A DNA stretch of 64,000 nt from NCBI RefSeq assembly GCF_000590925.1, contig NZ_CP004372.1:1035001-1099000 (forward strand), written 5' to 3'. The DNA is from Roseibacterium elongatum DSM 19469. GTDB taxonomy: Bacteria; Pseudomonadota; Alphaproteobacteria; Rhodobacterales; Rhodobacteraceae. The stretch's first letter is position 1, and every line of letters begins with the position of its first letter. A program made the position numbers and the translations under genes. Positions 10,232 through 19,927 of the stretch are shown piece after piece. Below the pieces are notes generated by a model that saw only the letters and a list, made by a program, of their open reading frames with translations, was not told where the DNA came from and did no database searches.

Positions 10232-11028
10232 GCCTGCTCCTTCTCGACACTTGCCCGCGCCAGCAATTCCTCAGCCAGTGCCATATAGGCTTGGCTACCT
10301 TTTGACGCCGGATCGTAATCGATCACCGACATCGCGTAAGACGGGGCCTCGGACACGCGAACATTGCGAGGTATACGGGTTTGAAACACCAATTCGCCCA
10401 AGTTTTCGCGGGCATCGGCCTCGACCTGTCGCGACAGGTTGTTGCGCAAATCGTACATCGTCAGAACAATGCCCTCGATCCGCAGGCCGGGATTTGCGGT
10501 TTCCCGGACCTCTCGGACCGTCAGCATGAGTTGCGACAGCCCCTCGAGCGCGAAGAATTCAGACTGGAGCGGGACCAGAACGGCGTCGCTGGCAACCAAA
10601 GCGTTCACCGTCAACAAGCTGAGAGAAGGCGGGCAATCGATCAGGACATAATCGAACGCAGCGGCGGTCGGTCCGTTCAGCGCCTCTTTCAACAGGAATA
10701 CGCGGTTGCCTTGCGACACCAACTCGACATCCGTTGAGCTGAGGTCCGTGGTCGCCGGCGCGATGGACATCCCCAAGATCTCGGTCTTTTGGATCACTTG
10801 GGCCAAGGGGGCGTCATCGAGCAGCAAATCGTAGGTCGTCAGATCACGTGCGGACGGTTCGATCCCCAACCCGGTGGACGCGTTCCCTTGCGGGTCGATA
10901 TCGACAATCAGGACGGTCTTTCCGATCCGGCTTAGGGCGGCACCAAGATTGATGGCGGTTGTGGTTTTTCCCACGCCACCCTTTTGATTGGTGATGGCCA
11001 GGATCCTGGGGGCCTGAGCGTCAGACAT
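10228..11028 (-). CDS. parA: Chromosome partitioning ATPase ParA
   Basis: Walker-type ATPase that moves ParB-parS complexes. The 266 residues contain the deviant Walker A NQKGGVGKTTTAINL near residue 15, DIDPQGNASTGLG and DYVLIDCPPSLSLLT. It overlaps rsmG by 8 bp upstream and parB downstream, in the order rsmG-parA-parB that is common next to alphaproteobacterial chromosome origins. The chromosomal rather than plasmid type is inferred from this context. Confidence 0.98.
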   Translation of the reverse strand: MSDAQAPRILAITNQKGGVGKTTTAINLGAALSRIGKTVLIVDIDPQGNASTGLGIEPSARDLTTYDLLLDDAPLAQVIQKTEILGMSIAPATTDLSSTDVELVSQGNRVFLLKEALNGPTAAAFDYVLIDCPPSLSLLTVNALVASDAVLVPLQSEFFALEGLSQLMLTVREVRETANPGLRIEGIVLTMYDLRNNLSRQVEADARENLGELVFQTRIPRNVRVSEAPSYAMSVIDYDPASKGSQAYMALAEELLARASVEKEQA

Positions 11029-11647
11029 GCGAGATATTTCCTATACGCAGGATGGCGGCATCTGCGGCCGTCGTCGAGGGGATGCAGTCGGCATCCGTCT
11101 GCCAGTTGGCCTGAGCGGACGCAAGTTCTTCGCGATAGGCTGCACCCTTTTGAAACAGGCATTCCCCGTCTGGTGCGAGATGCCGATGCGCATAGCCCAA
11201 TAATTGATCAAGATTGACCAGTGCGCGGGCCGAGATCACATCGGCCCTCTGCGGCGGAGCGTCCTCAATCCGGCGGCTTAGCACATTGACAGAAGCCCCG
11301 ACTTGCCGGCCGACCTCTCTCAGGAAACTGCATTTGCGAATGTCGCTCTCGATGAATGTGAAGGAAAGCTGCGGCGCCTTCTCCGACGCGAGGATGGCGC
11401 ACACCATACCGGGGAAACCACCCCCGCTGCCGAGATCCAGCCACTTCCCTTCGGTTTTGGTGGCCGCTTCGAACACCTGCGCTGAGTCGAGGAAATGACG
11501 CTCCCACGCGGTGCCGAGTGTGGACGGGGATATCAGATTGATCGCCTTTTGCCATTTTAGCAAAGCGGTGTGATAAGCGATCAACTTCTCCGATGTTTCA
11601 CGTGAAACACCTGAAAAAAGCCGCGCGCGCGCCGCGTCCTCGGTCAT
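11021..11647 (-). CDS. rsmG: 16S rRNA (guanine527-N7)-methyltransferase RsmG
   Basis: SAM-dependent methylation of G527 in 16S rRNA. The 208-residue protein shows the class I methyltransferase motif [14 protein letters not shown] and the family motif [20 protein letters not shown]. Codons 13-18 (encoding VSRET) coincide with a perfect parS site. The start overlaps the mnmG stop by 4 bp and the end overlaps parA by 8 bp, so translation is coupled through the block. Confidence 0.97.
   Translation of the reverse strand: MTEDAARARLFSGVSRETSEKLIAYHTALLKWQKAINLISPSTLGTAWERHFLDSAQVFEAATKTEGKWLDLGSGGGFPGMVCAILASEKAPQLSFTFIESDIRKCSFLREVGRQVGASVNVLSRRIEDAPPQRADVISARALVNLDQLLGYAHRHLAPDGECLFQKGAAYREELASAQANWQTDADCIPSTTAADAAILRIGNISHV
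11594..11609. promoter_or_regulatory. parS centromere site 1 (inside rsmG)
   Basis: Perfect 16-bp palindrome TGTTTCACGTGAAACA, identical to the bacterial chromosomal parS consensus. ParB is encoded 1.4 kb away. The site is read through by rsmG codons 13-18. Confidence 0.95.
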
Positions 11648-13518
11648 GCCGATTTCCGTTCGCTCTGTCGTAGCTTGGTCAAGATCAAAGCCAAGGCAGC
11701 AGGCGTCATCCCGTCGATCCGGCCTGCTTGCCCCAGTGTTCTCGGCCGTATCTGCGACAACTTGCCCCGCAACTCGTTTGAGAGCCCTGTCAAATCGCCA
11801 TATGCGAATCCATCCGGAATCATCAGGTTTTCATCGCGCCTTAGCGCCTCGGCATCGCGTTGCTGCCGAGCCACATAAGTGGCGTACAGCGCCTCGATGG
11901 CCAACTGATCCTTGGTGTCACTATCGAGGTTCTGAACCTCCGGCGCCAATTGCGTCAGTGCGTCAAAACCTACATCCGGTATGGCCAGCATCTGGAATCC
12001 GTTACGCCGCTGCCCATCCTGATTAATCTTGAGGCCAATCGCAGTCGCGTCGCGCGGAGAAATGGACACGGATTCGAGGAGTGTCCGACCATGCTCCAGA
12101 CGCTCCATCTTCGCCTCGAAGATGGACTGCCGCGTTTCGTCCACAATCCCAAGTGCGATCGCGCGGGGCGTCAGGCGTTGATCTGCATTATCAGCGCGGA
12201 GCGACAACCGATACTCGGCTCGTGAGGTGAACATCCGATAGGGCTCGGACACCCCTCGGGTCACAAGGTCATCAACAAGCACGCCGATATACCCCTCGTC
12301 TCGTGCAAAGGAAACTGGCTCTTTTCCCTGGGCACGCTTCGCGGCATTCAGGCCGGCCAACAAGCCCTGCGCCGCGGCTTCCTCATACCCGGTCGTTCCG
12401 TTGATCTGACCTGCGAGGTACAGACCGGGCAGCGCCTTGAGTTGCAGATGGACGTCGAGCGAACGTGGATCGACATAATCGTATTCAATGGCGTATCCGG
12501 GCTGCAGGATCTCGGCCTTCTCCAAACCGGCGATGGATCGAACATAGCCGACCTGGATGTCTTGTGGCAGCGAGGTCGAAATCCCGTTAGGATAAATCAC
12601 ATCGCTATCCAGTCCCTCAGGCTCGAGGAAGATTTGATGCGAAGATTTGTCGGCAAACCTGACCACCTTATCCTCGATCGAGGGGCAATAGCGTGGCCCG
12701 ACGCCTTCGATATGCCCGCCATACATGGCAGATAGGTCAAGGTTGGCGCGGATGATGTCGTGGGTTCTTTCGTTCGTATGCGTGATTCCGCATGCGATCT
12801 GAGGAACCGATGGCTCGTGCGATAAAAACGAGAAAAGGAACGGGTCATCATCGGCCGGCTGCAGATCAAGATCATCCCAATTGATCGAGCTTTTCCGCAA
12901 CCTTGGCGGCGTGCCGGTTTTCAGACGACCCAACGGGAGGCTCATGTCGTCAAGGCGTTGCGCAAGTTTGATCGACGGCTTGTCACCCATCCGCCCGCCG
13001 GCCGTTCTCTGATCGCCGATATGAATAACGCCGCGCAGGAATGTGCCCGTGGTCAGAACCACTGATAGCGCTGTGATTTCGGACCCATCGGAAAGCACGA
13101 CACCTCCGATTTCTTCGTCGGTAACGATCAGATCTGAAACTTCGCCCTCGATCACGCTGAGCCCAGCCTGATCGTCCATCAACGCATGAATGGCTTGCCG
13201 ATACAGCTTGCGGTCCGATTGCGTCCGCGGTCCGCGGACGGCGGGGCCCTTCCGCCGATTTAGCAGACGAAATTGAATGCCTGACCGGTCAGCGGCCAAG
13301 CCCATGATCCCCCCTAGGGCATCGATTTCTCGAACCAAATGGCCTTTACCCAACCCGCCTATTGCCGGGTTGCACGACATCACACCGATCCCATCCCGTG
13401 TGAGCGTCACGAGAGCCGTGCGTGCCCCGGCGCGTGCAGCGACATGGGCGGCCTCTGCCCCCGCATGGCCGCCGCCAATCACGATGACGTCGAAGTCGGT
13501 ATGTTTCACGTGAAACAC
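11644..13518 (-). CDS. mnmG: tRNA uridine 5-carboxymethylaminomethyl modification enzyme MnmG (GidA)
   Basis: FAD protein that with MnmE modifies the wobble uridine of several tRNAs. The 624 residues start with the FAD-binding motif [21 protein letters not shown], followed by the GidA signatures [22 protein letters not shown] and [11 protein letters not shown], and [13 protein letters not shown]. Length matches the family (about 620-630). Its first six codons (MFHVKH) are formed by a parS site. It ends over the rsmG start and begins 2 bp after mnmE ends, so MnmE and MnmG are encoded together. Confidence 0.98.
   Translation of the reverse strand: MFHVKHTDFDVIVIGGGHAGAEAAHVAARAGARTALVTLTRDGIGVMSCNPAIGGLGKGHLVREIDALGGIMGLAADRSGIQFRLLNRRKGPAVRGPRTQSDRKLYRQAIHALMDDQAGLSVIEGEVSDLIVTDEEIGGVVLSDGSEITALSVVLTTGTFLRGVIHIGDQRTAGGRMGDKPSIKLAQRLDDMSLPLGRLKTGTPPRLRKSSINWDDLDLQPADDDPFLFSFLSHEPSVPQIACGITHTNERTHDIIRANLDLSAMYGGHIEGVGPRYCPSIEDKVVRFADKSSHQIFLEPEGLDSDVIYPNGISTSLPQDIQVGYVRSIAGLEKAEILQPGYAIEYDYVDPRSLDVHLQLKALPGLYLAGQINGTTGYEEAAAQGLLAGLNAAKRAQGKEPVSFARDEGYIGVLVDDLVTRGVSEPYRMFTSRAEYRLSLRADNADQRLTPRAIALGIVDETRQSIFEAKMERLEHGRTLLESVSISPRDATAIGLKINQDGQRRNGFQMLAIPDVGFDALTQLAPEVQNLDSDTKDQLAIEALYATYVARQQRDAEALRRDENLMIPDGFAYGDLTGLSNELRGKLSQIRPRTLGQAGRIDGMTPAALALILTKLRQSERKSA
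13502..13517. promoter_or_regulatory. parS centromere site 2 (mnmG start)
   Basis: Second perfect TGTTTCACGTGAAACA palindrome, 1.9 kb from the first. It overlaps the first six codons of mnmG, so ParB loading here could also affect mnmG expression (inference). Confidence 0.95.
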
Positions 13519-13520
13519 TC

Positions 13521-14810
13521 CTACTTTCCGATACAGAAGTTTGCGAAGATCTCGCCCAGAACGGTTTCTACATCGACACGACCGATCAACGAGTCAAGCG
13601 CTGTCACCGCCGACCTCAAATGTTCTGCCGCAAATTCGGGCAACCCCGCCTCTGCGACCAACAACTGTTCTGCAACGTCCAGCTCCGTTTCCGCCTGCTG
13701 CAACGCATGCCGATGGCGCGCCGTCGTGGCCGTTGCAACCTTGTCCGCCCGTTCCGATAATACCGCCGTGATACTTGACAACAGGGCATCCACCCCCTGC
13801 CCGGTCAACCCCGATATCCCATCGCCATCCCGCAGATCCCCTTTGGATCGCACAGCGATATCCCCTTGGCACATCACGTCGCTACCATCCGCCTCATCGT
13901 CCGACAGCAAAAGTACCCTGAGATCCGCGGCTTTTGCGCGCTCCCTGGCTCGCGCGACTCCGATTTTCTCGATCTGGTCCTCGGTCTCTCGCAGCCCCGC
14001 CGTATCCAGGAACACCACCGGCAATCCGCCAAGATCGACGCGCACCTCGATGACATCACGCGTCGTCCCCGCAATCTCGGAGGTTATCGCGACATCGCGC
14101 TTTGCGATCCGGTTGAGCAAGGTGGATTTTCCCGCGTTCGGCGCACCGAGGATTGCCACCTCGAAGCCTTCCCGTATCCGCTCGCCAATGCGCGAGCCCT
14201 CGATCTCGCGTCGAATTGTCGAACGTGTCCGCTCCAGCAAATCCAGAACTTCTGGGGCGACATCAACGGGAACATCTTCATCCGCGAAATCAATCGTCGC
14301 CTCGATCAACCCGGCCGCGCGGATCAGGTCCCTTCGCCAGATCTCTGACGTCTCTTGCAATCCGCCCTCGTAAAGACGCATCGCCTGTTGCCGCTGCGCT
14401 TCAGTTTCGGCTTCGATCAGATCCGACAGTCCCTCGACTTGCGCCAGATCCAGCCGATCGTTCATCAAAGCCCGCCGCGTGAATTCTCCGGCCTCTGCAG
14501 GTCGGGCGAGGCCCGTATTCAGAATAGCTGACTCCACGGCATTGATGACCGCACGACTGCCATGGAGGTGAAACTCCACGACATCTTCTCCGGTAAAACT
14601 GTGGGGTGCGCTGAAAACCAGCACCAACGCGTCGTCGAGGATTTCCCCGGCCGTAGACCGTATCTTCCTCAACCCAAACCGACCGGAATCCGGCAGGGTG
14701 GAAACCAGGCGATCCGCAACCCCAAACGCCTGCGGCCCCGACACCCGGATCACAGCCACGCCCGCCTTTCCCCGCGCCGTGGCCAGGGCAAAGATGGTGC
14801 TCATGGCCAT
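13521..14810 (-). CDS. mnmE: tRNA modification GTPase MnmE (TrmE)
   Basis: GTPase partner of MnmG. The 429-residue protein has the N-terminal formyl-tetrahydrofolate binding domain starting [22 protein letters not shown], a helical domain, an inserted G domain with Walker [13 protein letters not shown], switch DTAGLRET, and the invariant C-terminal tail CIGK whose cysteine is essential in the family. Start is ATG 14810, or ATG 14804 (two codons in). Slightly shorter than the E. coli protein (454), as usual in this group. Confidence 0.97.
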   Translation of the reverse strand: MAMSTIFALATARGKAGVAVIRVSGPQAFGVADRLVSTLPDSGRFGLRKIRSTAGEILDDALVLVFSAPHSFTGEDVVEFHLHGSRAVINAVESAILNTGLARPAEAGEFTRRALMNDRLDLAQVEGLSDLIEAETEAQRQQAMRLYEGGLQETSEIWRRDLIRAAGLIEATIDFADEDVPVDVAPEVLDLLERTRSTIRREIEGSRIGERIREGFEVAILGAPNAGKSTLLNRIAKRDVAITSEIAGTTRDVIEVRVDLGGLPVVFLDTAGLRETEDQIEKIGVARARERAKAADLRVLLLSDDEADGSDVMCQGDIAVRSKGDLRDGDGISGLTGQGVDALLSSITAVLSERADKVATATTARHRHALQQAETELDVAEQLLVAEAGLPEFAAEHLRSAVTALDSLIGRVDVETVLGEIFANFCIGK

Positions 14811-14819
14811 GTCTTCCGA

Positions 14820-16091
14820 TCAGGTATTCATCGAGTCGAAGAATTCCGAATTCGTTTTGGTCTGCTTGAGCTTGGACAGCAGGAACTCGATCGCGTCGGT
14901 CGTGCCCATCGGGTTCAGGATCCGACGCAGAACAAAGGTCTTTTGCAGATCACCCTTCTCGACCAGCAGATCCTCTTTGCGGGTACCGGATTTCAGGATG
15001 TCCATCGCCGGGTAAACGCGTTTGTCGGCAACTTTACGATCGAGGACGATCTCAGAGTTACCGGTACCTTTGAATTCTTCGAAAATGACCTCATCCATTC
15101 GGCTACCCGTATCGATGAGCGCGGTCGCAATAATGGTTAGCGAGCCACCTTCTTCGATGTTGCGCGCGGCACCAAAGAACCGCTTGGGCCGCTGGAGCGC
15201 ATTAGCATCGACGCCGCCGGTCAAAACCTTGCCGGACGATGGCACCACTGTGTTGAAGGCCCGACCAAGACGCGTGATCGAGTCCAGCAGAATGACGACA
15301 TCGCGCTTGTGTTCTACCAGGCGCTTGGCCTTTTCGATGACCATATCCGAGACCGCGACGTGCCGCGTTGCCGGTTCGTCAAAGGTCGAGGAAATGACCT
15401 CTCCCTTCACCGAACGCTGCATGTCCGTGACCTCTTCTGGGCGTTCATCGATCAAAAGGACGATCAGGTAACACTCGGGGTGGTTCGTCTCGATAGAATG
15501 GGCGATGTTCTGAAGCAACACCGTTTTGCCCGTACGCGGTGGCGCGACAATCAGGGCACGCTGGCCTTTACCTATCGGTGAAACCAGGTCAATGATCCGA
15601 GCCGAGCGATCCTTGATCGTCGGATCTTCGATCTCCATCTTCAGGCGATCGTTGGGATATAGCGGCGTAAGGTTGTCGAAAGCGATCTTGTGCTTGGCCT
15701 TGACCGGGTCTTCGAAATTGATCTTCGACACATTCGTCAGCGCGAAATAGCGTTCGTTCTCGCGCGGCGCGGCGATGACGCCTTCGACCGTGTCGCCCGT
15801 ACGCAGGCTATGTTGACGGATCATGTCCGGCGACACGTAAATATCGTCGGGACCGGGGAGATAGTTCGCCTCGGGGCTGCGAAGGAAACCGAACCCATCC
15901 TGCAAAACCTCGAGAACGCCGTCACCGGCGATTTCCCAGCCTTCATCGGCCCGCTCGCGCAGGATCTCGAACATCATGTCGCCCTTGCGCATGGTCGAGG
16001 CGTTTTCGATCTCCAATTCCTCGGCCATCGACAACAGGTCTTTGGGGGATTTGGCCTTCAGGTCTGCAAGACGCAGGGTGTTGTTGCTCAT
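14820..16091 (-). CDS. rho: Transcription termination factor Rho
   Basis: Hexameric RNA helicase that ends transcription. The 423 residues have the N-terminal Rho domain ([20 protein letters not shown]), the cold-shock-like RNA-binding domain ([20 protein letters not shown]), the Walker A region [32 protein letters not shown] and the R-loop [20 protein letters not shown]. Its 5' side faces the 554-bp non-coding gap proposed as oriC. It is the first gene of the leftward block. Confidence 0.98.
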   Translation of the reverse strand: MSNNTLRLADLKAKSPKDLLSMAEELEIENASTMRKGDMMFEILRERADEGWEIAGDGVLEVLQDGFGFLRSPEANYLPGPDDIYVSPDMIRQHSLRTGDTVEGVIAAPRENERYFALTNVSKINFEDPVKAKHKIAFDNLTPLYPNDRLKMEIEDPTIKDRSARIIDLVSPIGKGQRALIVAPPRTGKTVLLQNIAHSIETNHPECYLIVLLIDERPEEVTDMQRSVKGEVISSTFDEPATRHVAVSDMVIEKAKRLVEHKRDVVILLDSITRLGRAFNTVVPSSGKVLTGGVDANALQRPKRFFGAARNIEEGGSLTIIATALIDTGSRMDEVIFEEFKGTGNSEIVLDRKVADKRVYPAMDILKSGTRKEDLLVEKGDLQKTFVLRRILNPMGTTDAIEFLLSKLKQTKTNSEFFDSMNT

Positions 16092-16645
16092 CGCTGGTCA
16101 CCGATCATCATCATCTATGCCAAATACGCTTGGCATGGGTGATGGCACTGTCATGGGGTTACCGCCATCGGACGATGGCCTTGTCTCCCTGCTAGGCTGC
16201 GAACGACCGATTGTCAATTCTGGCTTCTCGACCGTGACCTTCCAATAAATATGAAAAGAAATTTTAAAAGTTGGGGGTGTAGTAGTCGCGTTAGCAAACG
16301 GGACAGCACTGTTTTTGGTTCTTTTTCAACAGGATTGTCCTGACCATGACTTTGTGGGATGAAGTTGTTGCGACATCAGTGAAAAGACAGAAAGTATTTT
16401 ATTTTCAATCACTTGTAATGGAAAAACTGGTGGAACTACCTGTGGATATGATCTCGGTCACGCCGCCGTTGCGGGATTTTGCACCGCTCACATGAACATC
16501 TATGTCCACGGGGACAAGTCGGGGGTAAGGACGGAAAGATGTGGCGGGTTACGCACAAAGCATGTCACCCGGCACTTGGCTCACTTTCGGCCAAGCGCTT
16601 CCTCGTCCAGATCTCAACAAGTCGACCCACAGGAAATCACGCGGC
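16092..16645. other. Probable chromosomal replication origin (oriC) region
   Basis: This is the longest gene-free stretch in the first 26 kb. It is much richer in A and T than its surroundings, notably 16240-16275 and 16381-16435. It contains one near-perfect DnaA box (TGTGGATAT at 16441-16449, one change from TGTGGATAA) and a weaker one, TTTTGCACC at 16477-16485. Genes on both sides are transcribed away from it: rho to parB leftward, maf to dnaQ rightward. The flanking order (rho-mnmE-mnmG-rsmG-parAB on one side, maf-aroE-coaE-dnaQ-secB on the other) resembles the known origin region of Caulobacter. I see no convincing gene in it. oriC is an inference; AT-rich DNA could also serve as rho and maf promoters. 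Confidence 0.65.
16441..16449 (-). promoter_or_regulatory. Candidate DnaA box
   Basis: TGTGGATAT differs by one base from the DnaA box complement TGTGGATAA. It follows the most AT-rich part of the gap. Only one strong match is visible, fewer than in most origins. Confidence 0.5.
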
Positions 16646-17239
16646 ATGACGCATCTGACCCTCGCCTCCAGCTCTCCGATCCGGCGCAGCCTGTTGGAAA
16701 ACGCCGGTCTGCGCATCGAGGTCAAACCCGTGCGAATCGACGAAGAGGCCTTGCGCCTGTCTCTTCAGGCAGAGGGTGCCTTGCCGCGCGATGTGGCGGA
16801 TGCATTGGCAGAGTTCAAAGCACGCAAGGCCTTTGAAAAGTTCGGATCGCCCCGCGTTCTTGGCTGTGATCAAATTCTTGCGATCGAAGGCGACCTTCCA
16901 GGCAAACCGATGACCCGCGATGATGCGGTCGATCAACTGCGCCGTCTGGCCGGCAAGCAACATCACTTGTTATCGTCCGCCGTTCTTTATGAGGATGGCA
17001 CACCAATCTGGCGCCATGTCGGCGAAACCCGGTTGACCATGCATGCCCTGACCGACTCCGAGATCGACCGATATCTGGATCTAGCCTGGCCGGATGTATC
17101 CTATTGTGTGGGGGCGTATCAGGTTGAAAAAATAGGGGCGCGTCTGTTCTCTCGTATAGACGGCGATTGGTTCACCGTGCTTGGATTGCCACTGTTGGAG
17201 CTGCTCTCGTTTCTGCGTTTGAAAGGTTGGATGTCCTGA
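16646..17239 (+). CDS. maf: Maf family nucleotide pyrophosphatase
   Basis: Maf/Ham1-fold nucleoside triphosphate pyrophosphatase, thought to remove modified or non-canonical nucleotides. The 197 residues start with the Maf signature LASSSPIRRSLLENAGL, followed by ARKAFEKFG, LGCDQIL and DVSYCVGAYQVEKIGARLF. I placed the start at ATG 16646 (MTHLTLASSS), preceded by AGGAAA, not at an upstream in-frame ATG, because the family begins there. The stop overlaps the aroE start (TGATG). Substrate (house-cleaning versus TTP/UTP-type) cannot be told with certainty. Confidence 0.93.
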   Translation: MTHLTLASSSPIRRSLLENAGLRIEVKPVRIDEEALRLSLQAEGALPRDVADALAEFKARKAFEKFGSPRVLGCDQILAIEGDLPGKPMTRDDAVDQLRRLAGKQHHLLSSAVLYEDGTPIWRHVGETRLTMHALTDSEIDRYLDLAWPDVSYCVGAYQVEKIGARLFSRIDGDWFTVLGLPLLELLSFLRLKGWMS

Positions 17240-18075
17240 TGTCGCGCCCTGCCCTCCGGCTGGCCGGTGTGATCGGTGACCCCGTCGCACATAGCCTGTC
17301 GCCCCGCCTGCATGGACATTGGCTATCGCGCTACGGTCTGCCCGGTCACTATGTTCCTTTGCACGTCAACCAGGCCGACTTGGCCGAGGTGTTGCGCACC
17401 TTGCCGAAAATGGGCTTTGCCGGCGTGAACGTCACGCTCCCCCACAAAGAACATGTGTTGTCGCTGGCCGATAACGTAACCGATCGGGCCGCACTGATCG
17501 GGGCGGCCAACACCCTCACCTTTCAATCGAACGGCGCGATCCAGGCCGATAACACCGATGGTTTGGGCTTTCTTGCCAGCATCAAGCAAAGCCTGCCGGG
17601 CTGGACGGCCTCGGTCGGCCCGGCCTTGGTGCTGGGGAGCGGCGGTGCCGCCAAGGCCATCGTCTGGGCGCTGTTGTCCGATGGCGCGCCCGTCGTTCAC
17701 GTCGCCAACCGAACCCGGGCGCGCGCAGACGCCTTGCGCGATCAGTTCGGTGCTCGTGTCTCGCCAGTCGATTGGACGGCGATCCCCGATCGTGTCGCAG
17801 ATGCCGCCTTGATCGTGAATACGACATCGCTGGGCATGACCGGGCAGCCGCCCCTGTCTGTCGATCTGTCGCGGCTGACACCGCCCACGGTCGTGACCGA
17901 TATCGTTTATGCGCCATTGCGGACACAATTGCTCGAGGATGCGGCCGCCCGCGGCTGTGAAACGGTCGACGGATTGGGGATGTTGCTGCATCAGGCCGTG
18001 CCGGGATTTGAGCGTTGGTTCAATTACACCCCGATGGTTGACGACGATCTGCGCCAGGCGGTTCTCGCTCAATGA
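17239..18075 (+). CDS. aroE: Shikimate dehydrogenase
   Basis: NADPH-dependent reduction of 3-dehydroshikimate to shikimate in aromatic amino acid synthesis. The 278 residues start MSRPALRLAGVIGDPVAHSLSP; the catalytic lysine lies in NVTLPHKEHV, with NTDGLGFL and the NADP-binding LVLGSGGAAKA. The start ATG 17239 overlaps the maf stop by one base; longer in-frame starts would lie inside maf. The end overlaps the coaE start (ATGA). Confidence 0.97.
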   Translation: MSRPALRLAGVIGDPVAHSLSPRLHGHWLSRYGLPGHYVPLHVNQADLAEVLRTLPKMGFAGVNVTLPHKEHVLSLADNVTDRAALIGAANTLTFQSNGAIQADNTDGLGFLASIKQSLPGWTASVGPALVLGSGGAAKAIVWALLSDGAPVVHVANRTRARADALRDQFGARVSPVDWTAIPDRVADAALIVNTTSLGMTGQPPLSVDLSRLTPPTVVTDIVYAPLRTQLLEDAAARGCETVDGLGMLLHQAVPGFERWFNYTPMVDDDLRQAVLAQ

Positions 18076-18665
18076 GTTTCGTTTTGGGGCTGACCGGCTC
18101 GATCGGGATGGGCAAAAGCACCACGGCGCGCATGTTTGCCGATCTCGGCATTCCCGTTTGGGATGCAGACGCAGCGGTACATGCACTGTACGCGCCCGGG
18201 GGTGCCGCTGTCGGGCCGGTGGCCGACCTCGCGCCCTCGGCAAAAGTGCATGAAGGAATTGATCGCGATCGGCTCAAGGCGGCGCTGGCGGAAAACCCGG
18301 AGTTGCTCGATCAGCTGGAAAAGGTGGTGCATCCCCTTGTGGCCGGACATCGCAAGGCGTTTCTCCGCGATCATGCCAAAGCCCCGATTGTGGTGCTTGA
18401 TATCCCGCTTCTGTTCGAGACGGGCGGCGAAAGCCTTGTGGATGCCGTGGCCGTCGTGACCACCGACGCCGAGACGCAACGCCAACGTGTACTCGACCGA
18501 AGGACCATGACCGAAGACCAGTTTGAAACGATCAAGGCACGCCAGATTGCCGATGAAGTGAAACGGGCGCGTGCGGATCATATCATTCGGACCGACAGTC
18601 TTGAACAAACACGCGAGACCGTGAAAGAACTCGTGTCAAAGCTTACAGGCTCTGCTCATGCGTGA
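18072..18665 (+). CDS. coaE: Dephospho-CoA kinase
   Basis: Last step of coenzyme A synthesis, phosphorylating the ribose 3'-hydroxyl of dephospho-CoA. The 197 residues have the P-loop GLTGSIGMGKSTTARMF at the N-terminus, DADAAVHALYAPGG and the lid region with PLLFETGGE. Overlaps aroE by 4 bp and dnaQ by 8 bp, so maf-aroE-coaE-dnaQ is one translationally coupled operon. Confidence 0.97.
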   Translation: MSFVLGLTGSIGMGKSTTARMFADLGIPVWDADAAVHALYAPGGAAVGPVADLAPSAKVHEGIDRDRLKAALAENPELLDQLEKVVHPLVAGHRKAFLRDHAKAPIVVLDIPLLFETGGESLVDAVAVVTTDAETQRQRVLDRRTMTEDQFETIKARQIADEVKRARADHIIRTDSLEQTRETVKELVSKLTGSAHA

Positions 18666-19356
18666 AATCGTACTGGATACCGAGACAACCGGCCTTGATC
18701 CGTTCGACACCCCACGGCATCGGATCGTCGAAATCGGCGCCGTCGAGCTGTGGAACCAGGTGCCGACGGGTCGGACGTACCATCAGTACATCAACCCGGA
18801 ACGCAACATGCCCACCGAAGCCTTCGAGGTGCATGGCATCGGCGATGATTTTCTGGCGGACAAGCCCGTGTTCCAGTCCATCGCGCAGGCGTTTCGCGAT
18901 TTCGTGACCGACGCCCGATTGGTCATTCATAATGCCAGTTTTGACATGCGCTTCCTGAATGCCGAACTTGAATGGTGCGGTATGCCAACCCTGCCGTCTG
19001 ATCAGGCACTTGATACGTTGATGATCGCGCGCAAGCGGTTTCCGGGGTCGCCCGCGTCGCTGGATGCGCTGTGCCGGCGTTTTGGCATCGATAATTCCAA
19101 ACGTGAAAAGCACGGTGCCCTGCTCGACTCCGAGATCCTGGCCGAGGTCTATCTCGAACTGACCGGCGGCAAACAGCCGGATTTCGCCCTTGCACCCCGT
19201 GAAAGCCGACGCACCTCCAGCGCTGTGGACGAAACATGGCGTCCCCGACCACGCCCAGCACCTTTGCCAGCGCGCCTGACGGATGCCGAACGCGCGGCAC
19301 ATGAGGAATTCGTGGGCGAAATGGGCGAAGCGGCTGTCTGGAACCGCTTCGCCTGA
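18658..19356 (+). CDS. dnaQ: DNA polymerase III epsilon subunit (proofreading exonuclease)
   Basis: 3'-5' exonuclease that proofreads the replicative polymerase. The 232 residues contain the three Exo motifs: VLDTETTGLDP (D7/E9 metal ligands), HNASFDMRFLN, and HGALLDSEILAEVYLEL with the catalytic histidine and aspartate. The C-terminal tail is proline/arginine-rich, likely the linker toward the alpha subunit. It ends 6 bp from convergent secB. Confidence 0.97.
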   Translation: MREIVLDTETTGLDPFDTPRHRIVEIGAVELWNQVPTGRTYHQYINPERNMPTEAFEVHGIGDDFLADKPVFQSIAQAFRDFVTDARLVIHNASFDMRFLNAELEWCGMPTLPSDQALDTLMIARKRFPGSPASLDALCRRFGIDNSKREKHGALLDSEILAEVYLELTGGKQPDFALAPRESRRTSSAVDETWRPRPRPAPLPARLTDAERAAHEEFVGEMGEAAVWNRFA

Positions 19357-19362
19357 GGTCGA

Positions 19363-19872
19363 TCAGGCGTCGGCCTTTTGCGCGGCCTGGCGCTGCGCCA
19401 GTTGCTGGCGATAGAGCGCGATAAAGTCGATCTGGTCGAGGTTCAGGGGCGGATAGCCGCCATCGCGGGTGACATCCGACACGATGCGACGCACGAAGGG
19501 GAACAGCATCCGCGGGCATTCGATCAGCAGGAAGGGATGCAGTTGTTCTTCGGCGACGTTCTCGATCGAGAAGATCCCGCCATATTCCAGTTCCAGCAAG
19601 AAGATCGGTTCGGGCGTTTCACCCTTGGTCTTGCTGTCGATCTTCAGTTTCATCAGCACATCGTACTGCCCTTCGGTGCTGCGCTTGCGGGCATCAAGGG
19701 CAACTTGCACCTGAATGTCGGGCTGCAGCTGCGACTGGGTCGATTTCTGTGCCGCAATATTCTCGAATGACAGGTCACGGACGAACTGCCCGAGGATTTG
19801 CATTTTCGGCAGGGTGGGCTGCGCCTGTGCGCCGTTCTGGGCGGCGGGCGCCCCGGTATCGTCCTGGGCCAT
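19363..19872 (-). CDS. secB: Protein-export chaperone SecB
   Basis: Tetrameric chaperone delivering unfolded preproteins to SecA. The 169 residues have the SecB core from QILGQFVRDLSFEN through LLIECPRMLFPFVRRIVSDVTRDGGYPPLNLDQIDF. I start it at ATG 19872 because AGGAGG lies 5 bases upstream; a longer TTG start would place that ribosome-binding site inside the gene. The next gene (fxsA) is on the same strand 56 bp upstream. Confidence 0.97.
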   Translation of the reverse strand: MAQDDTGAPAAQNGAQAQPTLPKMQILGQFVRDLSFENIAAQKSTQSQLQPDIQVQVALDARKRSTEGQYDVLMKLKIDSKTKGETPEPIFLLELEYGGIFSIENVAEEQLHPFLLIECPRMLFPFVRRIVSDVTRDGGYPPLNLDQIDFIALYRQQLAQRQAAQKADA

Positions 19873-19927
19873 CAAAGCCTCCTTCAACTAAAAATTTTTC
19901 GTCATCTATCAGGGCGCGCAGAAACCC

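Noticed and set aside
16501..16510. Additional DnaA box in the oriC candidate (TATGTCCACG)
   Set aside because: Three mismatches to the consensus in the best alignment; could not be counted as a box.
16340..16560. Short plus-strand open frames in the gap before maf
   Set aside because: The in-frame extension of maf from 16541 and a small overlapping frame from 16492 have no family-like sequence and no ribosome-binding site; the Maf signature starts at 16646.
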